Shown: piece by piece, positions 9,698-19,556 of the stretch | Layout: each line of letters starts with the position of its first letter | How positions within the stretch are numbered: position 1 is the first letter of the stretch | Assembly (NCBI RefSeq): GCF_000143765.1 | Contig: NZ_GL379771.1 | Span: 682,001-746,000 of the forward strand | Direction of reading: 5' to 3' | Length of the DNA stretch: 64,000 nucleotides | Source: Sphingobacterium spiritivorum ATCC 33861 | Lineage (GTDB): Bacteria; Bacteroidota; Bacteroidia; Sphingobacteriales; Sphingobacteriaceae | Position numbers and translations under genes: made by a program | Notes under the pieces: model-generated | Databases searched by the model: none | What the model was told of the DNA's origin: nothing | What the model saw: the letters and a program-made list of their open reading frames with translations, nothing else

Positions 9698-11506
9698 TTA
9701 CCAGCCCGCATTTTGCACCATTTTTTCATTCTTCAAAATCTCTATATTCGGTATCGGAAACAGGTAATCTCTCTCCTTTTTAAATACTCTTGTTTCAATA
9801 AGAGTTTTGGTATAAAAAGCATCTCCGTCAGCATTCAGATTTAGTCCGTATACAGCACCTCCGTCTGTATCCTCGGCAATTTTCCACCTTCTTGTGTCAA
9901 AAAATCTTACATTCTCAAATGCCAGTTCGACCTGCCTTTCTCTACGTATTGCCTCCCTCATTGCTCCCTGAGATCCCGGAACAGGGATAGTGGCAGATCC
10001 ATATACCGGTATTCCGGCACGCTCGCGGATCAGATTGAGATATTTGAGGATATCAGCATTTGCCGGATCAGATTCATTGAGTGCCTCTGCATAATCCAGA
10101 TAAATATTGGCCAGCCGGATCAGAAGTGCTCCGCGGCTATTCCCATTTGCAGACACATTTTTGCGAACGGTATATCCTGTTGGAGTCACATCCGAAGTAC
10201 TTTGTGATCTTCCCGAATTACCGCTGTAATTGAATTGGGAAAGTACCGCCGTGCTACTGTTCGCCTGGTTTAGCCAATAACTTCCATTATAAGTAATGCC
10301 CACATAAAATCTCGGTTCTCTGTTTACATATGCTCCGAATGTCGTTCGGGAAGCCACATCATAGGGTGCTTTAAAGCTGACAAATCCATCTTTTGTGTAG
10401 CCGGAAGTTACATCCGTTATAGATTTGCCGTTATTCATAAAGTAAGCATCTACAATTGTCTGAGTAGCTCCTAAAGCTCCTCCTCCCTGTGCTCCCGAAG
10501 GAAATCCGACATGTTTGGGCGTGCGGTCATATTGTGCATTATTACTACTGTTGGAGCGGGCAAAAATCCACTCCTGATTCCAGTCTGTTGTCATCACATT
10601 GCGACAGGACAGATATGCAGCAACAAAAGGATCTGCATTGTTCACCTTATACAGCTGATAATAATTAGGTACAAATTCGTCAATAAATGCTTTAGCCGCT
10701 GTTGCTGCATCTCTCCACTTTTCCGGATTTGCATTTGCACTGAACAGTGCAGTACCATCCGTATTTTTTACTCCCGCAAAAGCGGTATTCCCATTAAACA
10801 ACGGACTTGCATTCAATAACAACGCTTCTACTTTATACGCCTTTACCACACCTTTTGTAATGCGTCCATATTCATTATTACTAGGTTCGTATGGAAGATC
10901 TGTATATGCTTTATCGAGTTCTGACACGATATAAGCAATACACTCATCAAATGGTGTACGAGCCAGTTTCAGATCGGAGATAGGTTTGTTGATATCCAAT
11001 ATCTCCTCTCCCAGGATCGGCACAGGTCCATAGGCTCTTACCAGATAATAATAATACAATGCGCGTAGTGCTCTCGCCTCTGCCTTGTAAGTCGTCTTCA
11101 TCAGGTCGTTTACTTCTACAGGATTTGCCCCGTCTATATTTTGAATAAAGTATGAAGCATTCCGGATACCGCGGTAGTAGCTGTTCCAGAAACTTTCAAT
11201 AGTCCCATCCGTATTACTCCATACCGATCTGATCATATTGTTACTGTAATTAAAATCCCAGGTGTATTTGGCTTCATCCGAAGAAGCCGTCCACGGCCCA
11301 GAATTCTGTGTAGCCACAAACCGCTGAACCATTTCATTCGGAATTACAGAATAGATATTGGCCAAAAATTTATCAGTATTGGCTTTGGACTTAAAAATAT
11401 CCTCTACTGTAATGACATCATCCGGCACCTGATCCAGATACTTATTACAGCCACTAAAGCACGACATCGTCAGCAGTGCAAATAAGATATATATTGATTT
11501 TTTCAT
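9698..11506 (-). CDS. SusD/RagB-type glycan-binding outer-membrane lipoprotein
   Basis: 602 residues from ATG at 11506; the frame extends 14 codons upstream, but the lipoprotein signal starts at MKKSIYIL. The lipobox is FSGC with Cys20, followed by 'NKYLDQVPDD', typical of SusD proteins. Internal features include 'AEARALRALYYYYLVRAYG' (TPR helix region) and a C-terminal 'RRERQVELAFENVRFFDTRRW', both hallmarks of SusD/RagB. It caps the SusC transporter at the cell surface and binds the oligosaccharide. It starts 22 bases after the susC stop. In this locus the ligand is probably a mannose-rich glycan. Confidence 0.95.
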   Translation of the reverse strand: MKKSIYILFALLTMSCFSGCNKYLDQVPDDVITVEDIFKSKANTDKFLANIYSVIPNEMVQRFVATQNSGPWTASSDEAKYTWDFNYSNNMIRSVWSNTDGTIESFWNSYYRGIRNASYFIQNIDGANPVEVNDLMKTTYKAEARALRALYYYYLVRAYGPVPILGEEILDINKPISDLKLARTPFDECIAYIVSELDKAYTDLPYEPSNNEYGRITKGVVKAYKVEALLLNASPLFNGNTAFAGVKNTDGTALFSANANPEKWRDAATAAKAFIDEFVPNYYQLYKVNNADPFVAAYLSCRNVMTTDWNQEWIFARSNSSNNAQYDRTPKHVGFPSGAQGGGALGATQTIVDAYFMNNGKSITDVTSGYTKDGFVSFKAPYDVASRTTFGAYVNREPRFYVGITYNGSYWLNQANSSTAVLSQFNYSGNSGRSQSTSDVTPTGYTVRKNVSANGNSRGALLIRLANIYLDYAEALNESDPANADILKYLNLIRERAGIPVYGSATIPVPGSQGAMREAIRRERQVELAFENVRFFDTRRWKIAEDTDGGAVYGLNLNADGDAFYTKTLIETRVFKKERDYLFPIPNIEILKNEKMVQNAGW

Positions 11507-11528
11507 GATCTTTGATTTAATAGATGAG

Positions 11529-14500
11529 TTAAAAACTAGCCTGAACACCTAATGTTACTGTGCGGACATTCGGGTATCGGGTACCATTGCTGGTATTGAG
11601 TTCAGGATCCCAAAGCTTAAATTTACTCCAGTACAACAGATTTACTCCCTGGATGTAGATCCGGGCATTTTTCATTCCTATACTCTGAAAAGTTCCCTTT
11701 TTAAAATTATACCCCAGATCGATGGTTTTTAATCTCAGGAAATCGATGTCTTTCACCCACCAGGTAGAACTGACAGCATTATTTTTATTTGCGGCATTTC
11801 CATAAGCCAACCGGGGATAGAAAGCATTGGGATCAGGATTTTCTTCTGTCCAGCGATCTTCAGCAACAGCAAATAAGTTACTTCTCTCAGCTCCTGTACT
11901 GTTATTAAATGGAATAATACCATCTCCGGCAATCTGTCTGTCGGCTCCTGAAATTCCCTGAAAAAATGCACCTACATAAAACTGCTTATAGGTGACATTA
12001 AATCCGAAACCGTAAATCGTATTCGGAACATCCCCGTTACCAATGCGTGTAACATCATTTGCATTGATGATACCATCTCCATTCAGATCTTTGTAACGGA
12101 TATCTCCTACTCGCTGCGCACCTAAAGCACTCTGATCGGCATGTTCAGCAATCTCTTTCTGAGACTGGAATAAGCCATCTGCCACATAACCAAAACGAGA
12201 CAGATAATTCACGCCACGCCTTTCCATATAATCAAATGGTTGTTTCGGCTGATCATTTTCTATAACCTTATCCTTATTATGGGTAAAGGTCGCCCTCATA
12301 TCCAGATAAGCTTTGCCTATAGCAATGGGAGCCAGTTCCAGAGTTGCATCTATACCTTTATTATCCAGTATCCCCAGATTGCCCCACGGAGAACTGTTCA
12401 ATCCTACATAGCCCGGAAGCGCACCCCGCTGCAGGAAAACGCCTGAGCGTCTTTCTTTAAAGAAATCAACTGTCAATGATAATTTAGATTTTAAGGTTTT
12501 GATCTCTACACCAAGATTCTGTTTATGAGATTCAGCCCATTGTACATTGGTACCGTAATCTGTAATAGCCGTTCCGCCATATCCCACATTATTGGATCCG
12601 TTACCGAAAGTATAGCCTCCTGCTTCGGTATTAACTAAAGTCAGATAGCCAAAACGTCGCACCCCACTGTTAATATCCAATGCTCCGCCATCTCCGACTA
12701 TACCATTGGAATAACGTAGTTTTAAGAAATCAAAAACATCCTTTACAGGTTCATAGAATTTTTCATTAGAAACAACCCATCCGACTCCGAAAGAAGGGAA
12801 AAATCCGAATTTCATATCCGGAGCAAAGTTTTCAGAACCGTTATATCCGAAATTTCCTTCCACAAAATACTTATCAGCAAAAGAATAAGTCAATCTTCCG
12901 GCTAATCCCTGACTTCTGAAAGGCAATGAAGAAGTTACGCTATTGGCAAAAGCAAATGTTTTCTCTCTTTGATTGAATAACAACATAGCACTGATCGTAT
13001 GATCCTCTGCAATAGTGGTGTTATAGTTTAGAGATGCCTCGGTATAGAACTGTCTGTTTGCATCATTACTCTTTGAGAACGCCAGATCATCTGTACCCTG
13101 TGATATGATATTCAATATCGGGTTCCCGTTTTCATCATATGGGAATAATCTGTTGATCAGATAAGTACTTCTGTTGCGGACACGATTAATGGTGTGCGAA
13201 TTCCAGATATCAAACGAATATAAAGCAGAAAATGTCAATCCCGGAACCCAAAATTTCAGGTCCTGTGTCAATCTTGCATTAGTCATAATCTGATTAGAGA
13301 AGATATTCTGGAAACCTGTCTGTGTGACAAGTGCATAAGGGTTGGGCTGTGCTCCTGCGCTGCTGACTCCCGGTACCAGATTACCCGGGTACATCACCGG
13401 ATATAAAACAGGATTGGTCTGCATGACATTTGAAAATGCATCCTGCGGATTTACCCCCGGATAGTTGATGTTAGCCACATATCCCTGCATTCCCAACTCA
13501 AATTTGGTGGTAGAGGTCCAGTTCATCGATACATTAGAAGTGAAATTGTACCGCTTAAATCTTGTAGTAGCATCATAACTCTGTAATGCATCTGTACGTA
13601 GCAAACTTTCTTCATCATAATAGGCTCCTGACACATAATAGTTAGCAAACTCAGATCCTCCTCTTGCACTGAAGTTGGCTCTTCTATTAGTAGATACACT
13701 TCTGAACAATTCATCCATCCAGTTTACATTAGGATATAAATAGGGATCCGTACCAAGAATGGTATTGTTTATATAATTATTTGAATATTCTTTCTCCAGT
13801 CCTGTCGCGATCCGGGCCTCATTCCGAAGTTTCATATACGTTACTCCATCCGTCAATTCAGGCCTTTTTGTAAAGGAAGTCAGTCCCTGATTGTAATTGA
13901 ACATCAGGACAGGTTTACCGCTCATCCCTCTTTTCGTAGTAATGAGAATTACCCCATTTGCTCCTGCCACACCATAGACTGCCGTAGCTGAAGCATCTTT
14001 TAATATCGTAAAGGAAGAAATATCTTCCGGATCGAAGCTATTAATATCCCGTCCCTGAATACCATCTACCACCACTAACGGGGAAGCATTATTTCCGGAC
14101 TGATTAAAGGTCGAGATACCTCTGATCCACAGGTCAGCTCCGTCCGATCCGGGGAGCCCTGTCCGCTGTACGCCGATGAGTCCTGAGATACGTCCTGCTA
14201 AAGCTGCACTCAGGTTGGCGATAGGCACTTTAAGATCTTCGACTTTCACAGTAGACTGCGCACCGACCAGACTGATCTTCTTCTGCTGTCCGTACCCAAC
14301 CACCACAACTTCATTGATGCTGTTATTGATCGCTTTGAGGGTAACATTAAGATTGATAGTCGTATTGATAACGGTTCGGTAGTCTTCATAACCGATATAA
14401 CGAACTACTATTGTATCTCCTCTTGCTGCAAGAATATTGAATTGTCCTGACGGATCAGTAGCAACAGTCTTTTTAGATGCTGTATTGACGACAGTAACCC

Positions 14501-14633
14501 CGTCAAGCGGATTATTCAGTTCGTCTTTTACTGTACCGGTGATATCCAATTCTGACTTTGTCTGTGCAAACGCCGCAGACATACAGACTGTACCGATCAG
14601 CAGCCAAAGGCTGACGAGTAACTTTCTTTTCAT
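11529..14633 (-). CDS. SusC/RagA-type TonB-dependent outer-membrane transporter
   Basis: 1034 residues. A signal peptide ends at AAFAQ (about 24). A carboxypeptidase-regulatory-like domain spans about 28-105, a TonB-box-like 'NEVVVVGYGQQKK' lies at 107-119, and the plug covers about 125-235 with 'PLVVVDGIQGRDINSFDPEDI' and the SusC-specific 'GVAGANGVILITTKRG'. A long beta-barrel follows and ends in Phe (VQASF), as outer-membrane barrels do. It lacks an N-terminal STN domain, in contrast to the second SusC in this window, which fits control by the neighbouring kinase/regulator pair. It imports oligosaccharides delivered by the SusD partner. Confidence 0.96.
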   Translation of the reverse strand: MKRKLLVSLWLLIGTVCMSAAFAQTKSELDITGTVKDELNNPLDGVTVVNTASKKTVATDPSGQFNILAARGDTIVVRYIGYEDYRTVINTTINLNVTLKAINNSINEVVVVGYGQQKKISLVGAQSTVKVEDLKVPIANLSAALAGRISGLIGVQRTGLPGSDGADLWIRGISTFNQSGNNASPLVVVDGIQGRDINSFDPEDISSFTILKDASATAVYGVAGANGVILITTKRGMSGKPVLMFNYNQGLTSFTKRPELTDGVTYMKLRNEARIATGLEKEYSNNYINNTILGTDPYLYPNVNWMDELFRSVSTNRRANFSARGGSEFANYYVSGAYYDEESLLRTDALQSYDATTRFKRYNFTSNVSMNWTSTTKFELGMQGYVANINYPGVNPQDAFSNVMQTNPVLYPVMYPGNLVPGVSSAGAQPNPYALVTQTGFQNIFSNQIMTNARLTQDLKFWVPGLTFSALYSFDIWNSHTINRVRNRSTYLINRLFPYDENGNPILNIISQGTDDLAFSKSNDANRQFYTEASLNYNTTIAEDHTISAMLLFNQREKTFAFANSVTSSLPFRSQGLAGRLTYSFADKYFVEGNFGYNGSENFAPDMKFGFFPSFGVGWVVSNEKFYEPVKDVFDFLKLRYSNGIVGDGGALDINSGVRRFGYLTLVNTEAGGYTFGNGSNNVGYGGTAITDYGTNVQWAESHKQNLGVEIKTLKSKLSLTVDFFKERRSGVFLQRGALPGYVGLNSSPWGNLGILDNKGIDATLELAPIAIGKAYLDMRATFTHNKDKVIENDQPKQPFDYMERRGVNYLSRFGYVADGLFQSQKEIAEHADQSALGAQRVGDIRYKDLNGDGIINANDVTRIGNGDVPNTIYGFGFNVTYKQFYVGAFFQGISGADRQIAGDGIIPFNNSTGAERSNLFAVAEDRWTEENPDPNAFYPRLAYGNAANKNNAVSSTWWVKDIDFLRLKTIDLGYNFKKGTFQSIGMKNARIYIQGVNLLYWSKFKLWDPELNTSNGTRYPNVRTVTLGVQASF

Positions 14634-14675
14634 ATTTGGTTTAGTTTAGTTTAGAAATTGATTAGATAGGATGGC

Positions 14676-15236
14676 TTATTCAGGCACGTTGATAACTCTC
14701 CACTCCGCAAGCTGAAACAGTCCTGTCCCACCCCGGATAGCTTTCACATTCAAACGGTAATACCGGTATTTCTCTTTGTTATTGATATCAAAACGTACCT
14801 TTTGGTTGCGGGACGTAAACAGATAGCCTTGTTTACTGTCTACTGATATCCAGGCGGATCCGTCATTAGACCCCATAAGTTCCCAGTCTTTAGGATCACG
14901 ATCCTGCGCATCATTGGCAGATGCCAGAATGTATGCCCCTACAGAAATACCTCCCGGAAAAGAAAGCTGCATGTAAAGATCATCATAGTATGGATTGATT
15001 AGAAATTTGGTATTGTAATCCTGGTCGACTACTTTAAGAGATCCCTCATTTGCGGTTTTCCCTCCCGAGTTTTCACGATTAACCGAAAGGTTGCCATAGG
15101 CTGTAATGTCCATTTCAGGTTCCTTTTCGGATTCTAAGAGGTCGTATTGCCTGACTTCGGTTTTGTCGCAGCCCGTCAGACAGGCAAACAGCCCGCAGAG
15201 GACAAATGCTTGTTGAAATTTGGTTAGCTTTTTCAT
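14676..15236 (-). CDS. Lipoprotein with F5/8 type C (discoidin)-like domain
   Basis: 186 residues. A lipoprotein signal has the lipobox 'CLTGC' (Cys23). Residues about 60-180 look like a single discoidin/F5-8C carbohydrate-binding fold: 'NPYYDDLYMQLSFPGGISVGAYILASAND', 'DPKDWELMGSNDGSAW', 'KYRYYRLNVKAIRGG' and 'QLAEWRVI'. It is probably a surface glycan-binding accessory protein (SGBP-like) acting with the SusC/SusD complex. It is the first PUL gene after the regulators and lies 42 bases before susC. A direct repeat 67 bases upstream may be where the response regulator binds. Confidence 0.85.
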   Translation of the reverse strand: MKKLTKFQQAFVLCGLFACLTGCDKTEVRQYDLLESEKEPEMDITAYGNLSVNRENSGGKTANEGSLKVVDQDYNTKFLINPYYDDLYMQLSFPGGISVGAYILASANDAQDRDPKDWELMGSNDGSAWISVDSKQGYLFTSRNQKVRFDINNKEKYRYYRLNVKAIRGGTGLFQLAEWRVINVPE

Positions 15237-15302
15237 AAATTAAGGTAATTAATACACTAAAACGGATTAGCATATCGAAATTACAAAGCCTTAATTAATA
15301 AA

Positions 15303-15321
15303 GTTGTTAACCGGTTGTTAA
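15303..15321 (-). promoter_or_regulatory. Tandem TTAACAAC direct repeat, candidate response-regulator site
   Basis: Read on the minus strand the site is TTAACAAC-CGG-TTAACAAC: two perfect 8-base half-sites with an 11-base period. This is the geometry OmpR/PhoB-family regulators use. It sits 67 bases upstream of the discoidin lipoprotein ATG and just after the OmpR-type regulator gene, where an activator of the whole locus would be expected. Binding is inferred. Confidence 0.5.
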
Positions 15322-15332
15322 TGACAAAAAAA

Positions 15333-16016
15333 TCAGGACTGGGGTATACGAAAAATAAAACCCACCTTATAGACGGTTTCTAATTGCACATTAGCAGAAT
15401 GCGACAACAACTTTCTGATGCGGGACACAAATACATCCAGACTTCGACCAAGGAAGTAATCGTTCTCGCCCCAGACTGCCAGCAGAATGTCTTCACGTTT
15501 GAGCACACGGTTAGGATTCAGTGCAAAATACTTCCAGACAGCAAATTCTCGTTCGGTTAGTTTTACCTCATAATTATTCTCAAAAATCAGCATCATTTGA
15601 TCCTGAATAATACGAATATCTCCGATAGCCAGATCTGCAGATCGTCTGACCTGCTGGCGATTAATAATATTATGAATACGCCAGGAAAGTTCTTCTATAT
15701 CAAACGGCTTAGTGATATAATCATCGCCTCCCAGTTTTAACCCATAGATCTTGCTTTCTTTTGTATTTCGGGCTGTCAGAAAAATAAAACGCTGCTCAGG
15801 TTGAGTTTCTAATAGTTGACGAACCAGATCAAAACCTGTATCATCCGGCAACTGCACATCCACAATTAACAGATCAAAAAGTTGTTTCTGACACAACTCT
15901 TCCGCTTCACGGCTGGATGTCGCCAGTAAAGTCTCAAATCCGGAAGTTTGCAAATATTGCTGCGTCACCAGACCCAGATCTATATCATCCTCAATAATCA
16001 GAATCTTTCCCTTCAT
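15333..16016 (-). CDS. OmpR-family response regulator
   Basis: 227 residues. The N-terminal receiver domain has the acidic pair Glu9/Asp10, the phosphoacceptor Asp53 in 'LLIVDVQLPDDTG' and the conserved Lys in 'GDDYITKPFD'. The C-terminal winged helix (about 130-227) has 'KLTEREFAVWKYFALNPN' and 'SLDVFVSRIRKLL', as in OmpR/PhoB/RprY regulators. It lies 10 bases after the histidine kinase gene, so the two are co-transcribed. It probably activates the adjacent susCD-GH92 genes. Use of a classical two-component pair, rather than a hybrid one-protein sensor, is a less common arrangement for a Bacteroidota glycan locus. Confidence 0.95.
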   Translation of the reverse strand: MKGKILIIEDDIDLGLVTQQYLQTSGFETLLATSSREAEELCQKQLFDLLIVDVQLPDDTGFDLVRQLLETQPEQRFIFLTARNTKESKIYGLKLGGDDYITKPFDIEELSWRIHNIINRQQVRRSADLAIGDIRIIQDQMMLIFENNYEVKLTEREFAVWKYFALNPNRVLKREDILLAVWGENDYFLGRSLDVFVSRIRKLLSHSANVQLETVYKVGFIFRIPQS

Positions 16017-16026
16017 AACTCGTATG

Positions 16027-17442
16027 TTAATTAACTTCCACCATAGGGATAACTAATGTAAATACTGACCCTTCTCCGATTACAGTATCTACTTTAATAT
16101 CCCAGTCATGTTGTACCACGGTCTGTTGCACATAATACAACCCCAGCCCCACCCCGTTTTTCGCATACTCCGGCTTACCTCTAAAAAATTTTTTAAACAT
16201 ATGCGTCAGCGTTTCTTTGTCTATGCCATTTCCGTTGTCTTTCACATGAAGTTCAATTAGCTGTTCCTGCACAGTTACCCATACCTGGATAAGTTTATCC
16301 TTCCGGTTGTTGTACTTAACCCCGTTTTCTACCAGATTATTGAGTAACGTCGTAAACATAAATCTGTTAGTAACAATATGGTATCTCTTTTCTTCACCTT
16401 TGGGAGAATAATCAATTTCGACCTCTTTCCCATAATTGATACACAGGTCTGTAACGCTTTCGTCCAGCAGCTCATGAAGATTATAGATATCTTTTTCTAC
16501 ATGATGAGGGCTGAACTTACTCACATTGATAGCCTGATTGATAAGCTTGTCAAGCCGACCCGCTTGTCTGTCGATGATATCCAGATTGATTGTACTCATG
16601 CCTGCGCTATCTGCAGGGATATCTCTTCTCACATTTTTACTCGCCACCTGTATTGTTGCCAGGGGAGTATTAAATTCATGGGTAATATTATTAAGAAAAT
16701 CTGTCGTCATTTCATTCATTTTCTTTTGTCTAACCCAATTGTTGAAGGTCAGAAAATAAATTCCGACAACAGCCAGCAAACAACAGCCTGATAACAAAAG
16801 TAAAGGAAGAATATTTTTGAGAACAGTTAATGTTTTACCGTCTTTATCTGCATACAAAGAAAATTCGACCCGATTGCTATATTTCAGATGGGAAGAAATA
16901 AATAAACTGGAAACCATTTGATGGGGATTGATCAACCGGGGATCTCCCTGAATGATGGTGATGGTATCCGGAGATGACATTGGGCGGGAGTCCAGCAAAT
17001 CAATGAAATTGTGCCCGTCAAAAGTAATAGAAATACCATCCAGAACCAGTGTATATTTAAAGTGAGTATCCAGATTATCCTTTTGGAGCAACTCCGCAAA
17101 TAAGCTGTCCATCGTAGAACCTTCCTGAAGCTGTCGGACAATCTGATGATAGATTTCAGCGCCCCGCATTTTGAATAATTCAGGATCTCTGTGATATAGA
17201 CTATCCAGTGTTGACATTTTTGGCAACAATACGGAATCAATTATAGCTTGCCCCCCCGGAAAGAGCTTGTCGTTGATAATGGCTCTCTCATACGATACCT
17301 TAAGCTTATTTTTCTCTTTTTTGAACAGGTCATTGCTTTTGATGGTATACGTACTTGATATTAATTGGTACTGTAAGATCATCAAAACCACAAAACTGGC
17401 AATAGCAATAAGTTTATAAATTCTTTCGGTATTCAGGTACAT
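16027..17442 (-). CDS. Membrane sensor histidine kinase
   Basis: 471 residues. TM1 covers about 10-29, a periplasmic sensor region about 30-208, TM2 about 211-233 ('ILPLLLLSGCCLLAVVG'), then the H-box 'FLNNITHEFNTPLATIQ' with phospho-accepting His255. The catalytic domain shows an N-box 'LLNNLVENGVKYN', a G-box 'DNGNGIDKETL' and 'GVGLGLYYVQQ'. The sensor region has no recognisable PAS or Y_Y_Y beta-propeller, so it is a simple two-TM kinase rather than a hybrid PUL sensor. It is the first gene of the minus-strand run that includes the glycan locus and is the partner of the response regulator that follows. Confidence 0.94.
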   Translation of the reverse strand: MYLNTERIYKLIAIASFVVLMILQYQLISSTYTIKSNDLFKKEKNKLKVSYERAIINDKLFPGGQAIIDSVLLPKMSTLDSLYHRDPELFKMRGAEIYHQIVRQLQEGSTMDSLFAELLQKDNLDTHFKYTLVLDGISITFDGHNFIDLLDSRPMSSPDTITIIQGDPRLINPHQMVSSLFISSHLKYSNRVEFSLYADKDGKTLTVLKNILPLLLLSGCCLLAVVGIYFLTFNNWVRQKKMNEMTTDFLNNITHEFNTPLATIQVASKNVRRDIPADSAGMSTINLDIIDRQAGRLDKLINQAINVSKFSPHHVEKDIYNLHELLDESVTDLCINYGKEVEIDYSPKGEEKRYHIVTNRFMFTTLLNNLVENGVKYNNRKDKLIQVWVTVQEQLIELHVKDNGNGIDKETLTHMFKKFFRGKPEYAKNGVGLGLYYVQQTVVQHDWDIKVDTVIGEGSVFTLVIPMVEVN

Positions 17443-17591
17443 AAATCAGCGATTGGGTATTCGCAAATTTGGTAATTATATAGCTAAGAGACCAATTTTA
17501 TTTTATTCGGGAACATATCTCTTCAAGATAAATCCGGTCTGTCCATTCGTATACATAAGTGGTTGATTTTTCTAAATGGGAACAAATTCTT

Positions 17592-19535
17592 TTATTCCCG
17601 ATTTATTTCTACAGTAGGCTGACTGTCCAGCTGTTCGTATATGGAGTTTTGCGAAACAAATTCGGGTACAATATTTTTAAGAATCCGAACCAAATCTATT
17701 GGTTTTATTACTCCTGAACGCCTGTCCAATATGTGTGCACAAAGCTTCTCCAACAAAATTCTTTTCTCATTCAGGTCTTCACTGTTGATCTTTGCAATCA
17801 TTATTTTTTCGTGATGCGTTCTGATTGTATTTTCATTATTTGCCAGCAGTTCTTCATATATCTTTTCTCCGGGGCGTAATCCCGTTATCTTGATATCAAT
17901 ATCCTCCGGATAGCGGTAACCTTTGAGTCGGATCATACGCTTCGCAAGTTCTATGATCTTTACAGATTTGCCCATATCAAAAACAAATATTTCTCCGCCT
18001 TTACCCATCACACCCGCTTCCTGAACCAGTTGGCAAGCCTCCGGAATGGTCATAAAATAACGTGTAATATCTGGGTGTGTCAGTGTCAAAGGACCTCCTG
18101 CTTCCATTTGTCTTTCAAATAAAGGAATAACAGATCCGTTTGATCCCAGTACATTGCCAAACCGGGTAACAATAAAGGCTGTCTGTTGCTGTTGCTGACA
18201 GCTATTAACATATATCTCTGCAGCTCTTTTTGTCGCTCCCATCACATTTGTCGGATTAATCGCCTTATCGGTTGAAACCATCACAAATTTTTTGGTTTTA
18301 TACTTAACGGCCATATCCGCCACATTCCGGGTGCCAATAACATTTGTTAAGATAGCTTCATATGGATTTTGTTCCATTAACGGAACATGTTTATATGCCG
18401 CCGCATGAAACACCAGGTCTGGACGAAACTGTGCAAATATCTCCTCCATGAAAAGCCGGTCTCTCACATTACCCACTATATAGTGCACCCGTTCAGGATG
18501 AGTAGCGAGTAGCGTTTGCTGCACATCATATATAGCAGATTCAGCCTGGTCAATCAAAATTAACTGATCATAATTCTGTAAGGAAATCTGTCTGGCCAGT
18601 TCGGAACCTATAGACCCTGCAGCGCCAGTCACCAGTATTACTTTTCCATACATCTCATGCTGTATAGCCGGATTATCCAGTTGAATAACCTTTCTCCCTA
18701 AGAGATCTTCGATTTTCAACGCCCGGATCTGCCGTTGATTTCCGGCATTCAGCATGGTGTTGGACGGAGGCATTATTCGTATCTCCAGTTCCAGATCCTG
18801 TGCCTTTTCACTAATACGTTCCAGTCTCTCCGGATCATTATTCTCCACTGCAATAATAATCTGTTCGATATTATATTCATGAATCAATTCTTTGTCCAGG
18901 CGGTCTAATCCCAGAATTTTGAATCCGGCGAGGCGCTTGCCTACTCTTGATGGTTTGTCTTCTACAAATGCAAATACTGAATATTTGACCCTTACATCAT
19001 CTCTTAATAACGATAAAGCCATCAGACCCGGTCTTGAGGCTCCGAAAATCAAGACATTTACCTGTTTCCTTTTTCGAAGAAAAAATGCTTCATATATAGT
19101 CCTGTAGAAAATACGTGCAGCGACCAGTACTACCATACTTAGAAATGCATGCATAAAGAGTACAGCGTATGACATGCGCAGATAATCGCCTAAAATCGAT
19201 TCTTCGGAAATAAAAAAGCGAAAACCAAGATTTGCAGCCATTAAGGTCAGCATCGCTAGCCATATGACTTTGAAGACACGTATTGCATCCCGAATACCCG
19301 TCTGTCTGACAATTCCCCGGAATGTACCATAACTGATAAAAAAGAAAAGATATACCAGAACAATCAGGACACCTTTTTTCAGCATTAAGTCCAATTCAAA
19401 ACTGCCCTTAAAACTGTTAATAATAAAGTTGGAGAATAAATAACAGAAAAATACAATTGAGATATCAATCAGTAAAATAACCCATCTGGGATTATCTTTT
19501 CTCAATCTTCGCTTTAGGTCTATAAAATTCAACAT
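17592..19535 (-). CDS. Membrane-bound UDP-HexNAc 4,6-dehydratase (PglF/WbpM/CapD type)
   Basis: 647 residues from ATG at 19535; the frame extends to a TTG 10 codons upstream, which is unlikely to be used. About four transmembrane helices occupy the first 130 residues, followed by a CoA-binding-like domain ('VLIFGASRPGLMALSLL'). The SDR domain has 'VTGAAGSIGSELARQ' at about 300. The active-site region 'VSTDKAINPTNVMGATK' has Met in place of the usual Tyr, the signature of WbpM/PglF. These enzymes turn UDP-GlcNAc into UDP-4-keto-6-deoxy-HexNAc, the first step towards bacillosamine-type sugars. It probably supplies the aminotransferase encoded at 30737-31870, though it lies outside that operon. 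Confidence 0.93.
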   Translation of the reverse strand: MLNFIDLKRRLRKDNPRWVILLIDISIVFFCYLFSNFIINSFKGSFELDLMLKKGVLIVLVYLFFFISYGTFRGIVRQTGIRDAIRVFKVIWLAMLTLMAANLGFRFFISEESILGDYLRMSYAVLFMHAFLSMVVLVAARIFYRTIYEAFFLRKRKQVNVLIFGASRPGLMALSLLRDDVRVKYSVFAFVEDKPSRVGKRLAGFKILGLDRLDKELIHEYNIEQIIIAVENNDPERLERISEKAQDLELEIRIMPPSNTMLNAGNQRQIRALKIEDLLGRKVIQLDNPAIQHEMYGKVILVTGAAGSIGSELARQISLQNYDQLILIDQAESAIYDVQQTLLATHPERVHYIVGNVRDRLFMEEIFAQFRPDLVFHAAAYKHVPLMEQNPYEAILTNVIGTRNVADMAVKYKTKKFVMVSTDKAINPTNVMGATKRAAEIYVNSCQQQQQTAFIVTRFGNVLGSNGSVIPLFERQMEAGGPLTLTHPDITRYFMTIPEACQLVQEAGVMGKGGEIFVFDMGKSVKIIELAKRMIRLKGYRYPEDIDIKITGLRPGEKIYEELLANNENTIRTHHEKIMIAKINSEDLNEKRILLEKLCAHILDRRSGVIKPIDLVRILKNIVPEFVSQNSIYEQLDSQPTVEINRE

Positions 19536-19556
19536 ATCACATTTTCTGTGATCACA
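19536..19556 (-). promoter_or_regulatory. Overlapping palindromes directly upstream of the dehydratase start
   Basis: ATCACA-TTTTC-TGTGAT (19536-19552) overlaps TGTGATCACA (19547-19556), a perfect 10-base palindrome. The site touches the ATG of the dehydratase gene. TGTGA/TCACA halves recall CRP-type operators, but the spacing differs. It could be an operator or a short 5' hairpin; the role is not established. Confidence 0.35.

Noticed and set aside
19547..19556. CRP-type binding site
   Set aside because: TGTGATCACA has the right half-sites but lacks the 6-base spacer of a CRP site and touches the ATG; recorded only as a palindrome.
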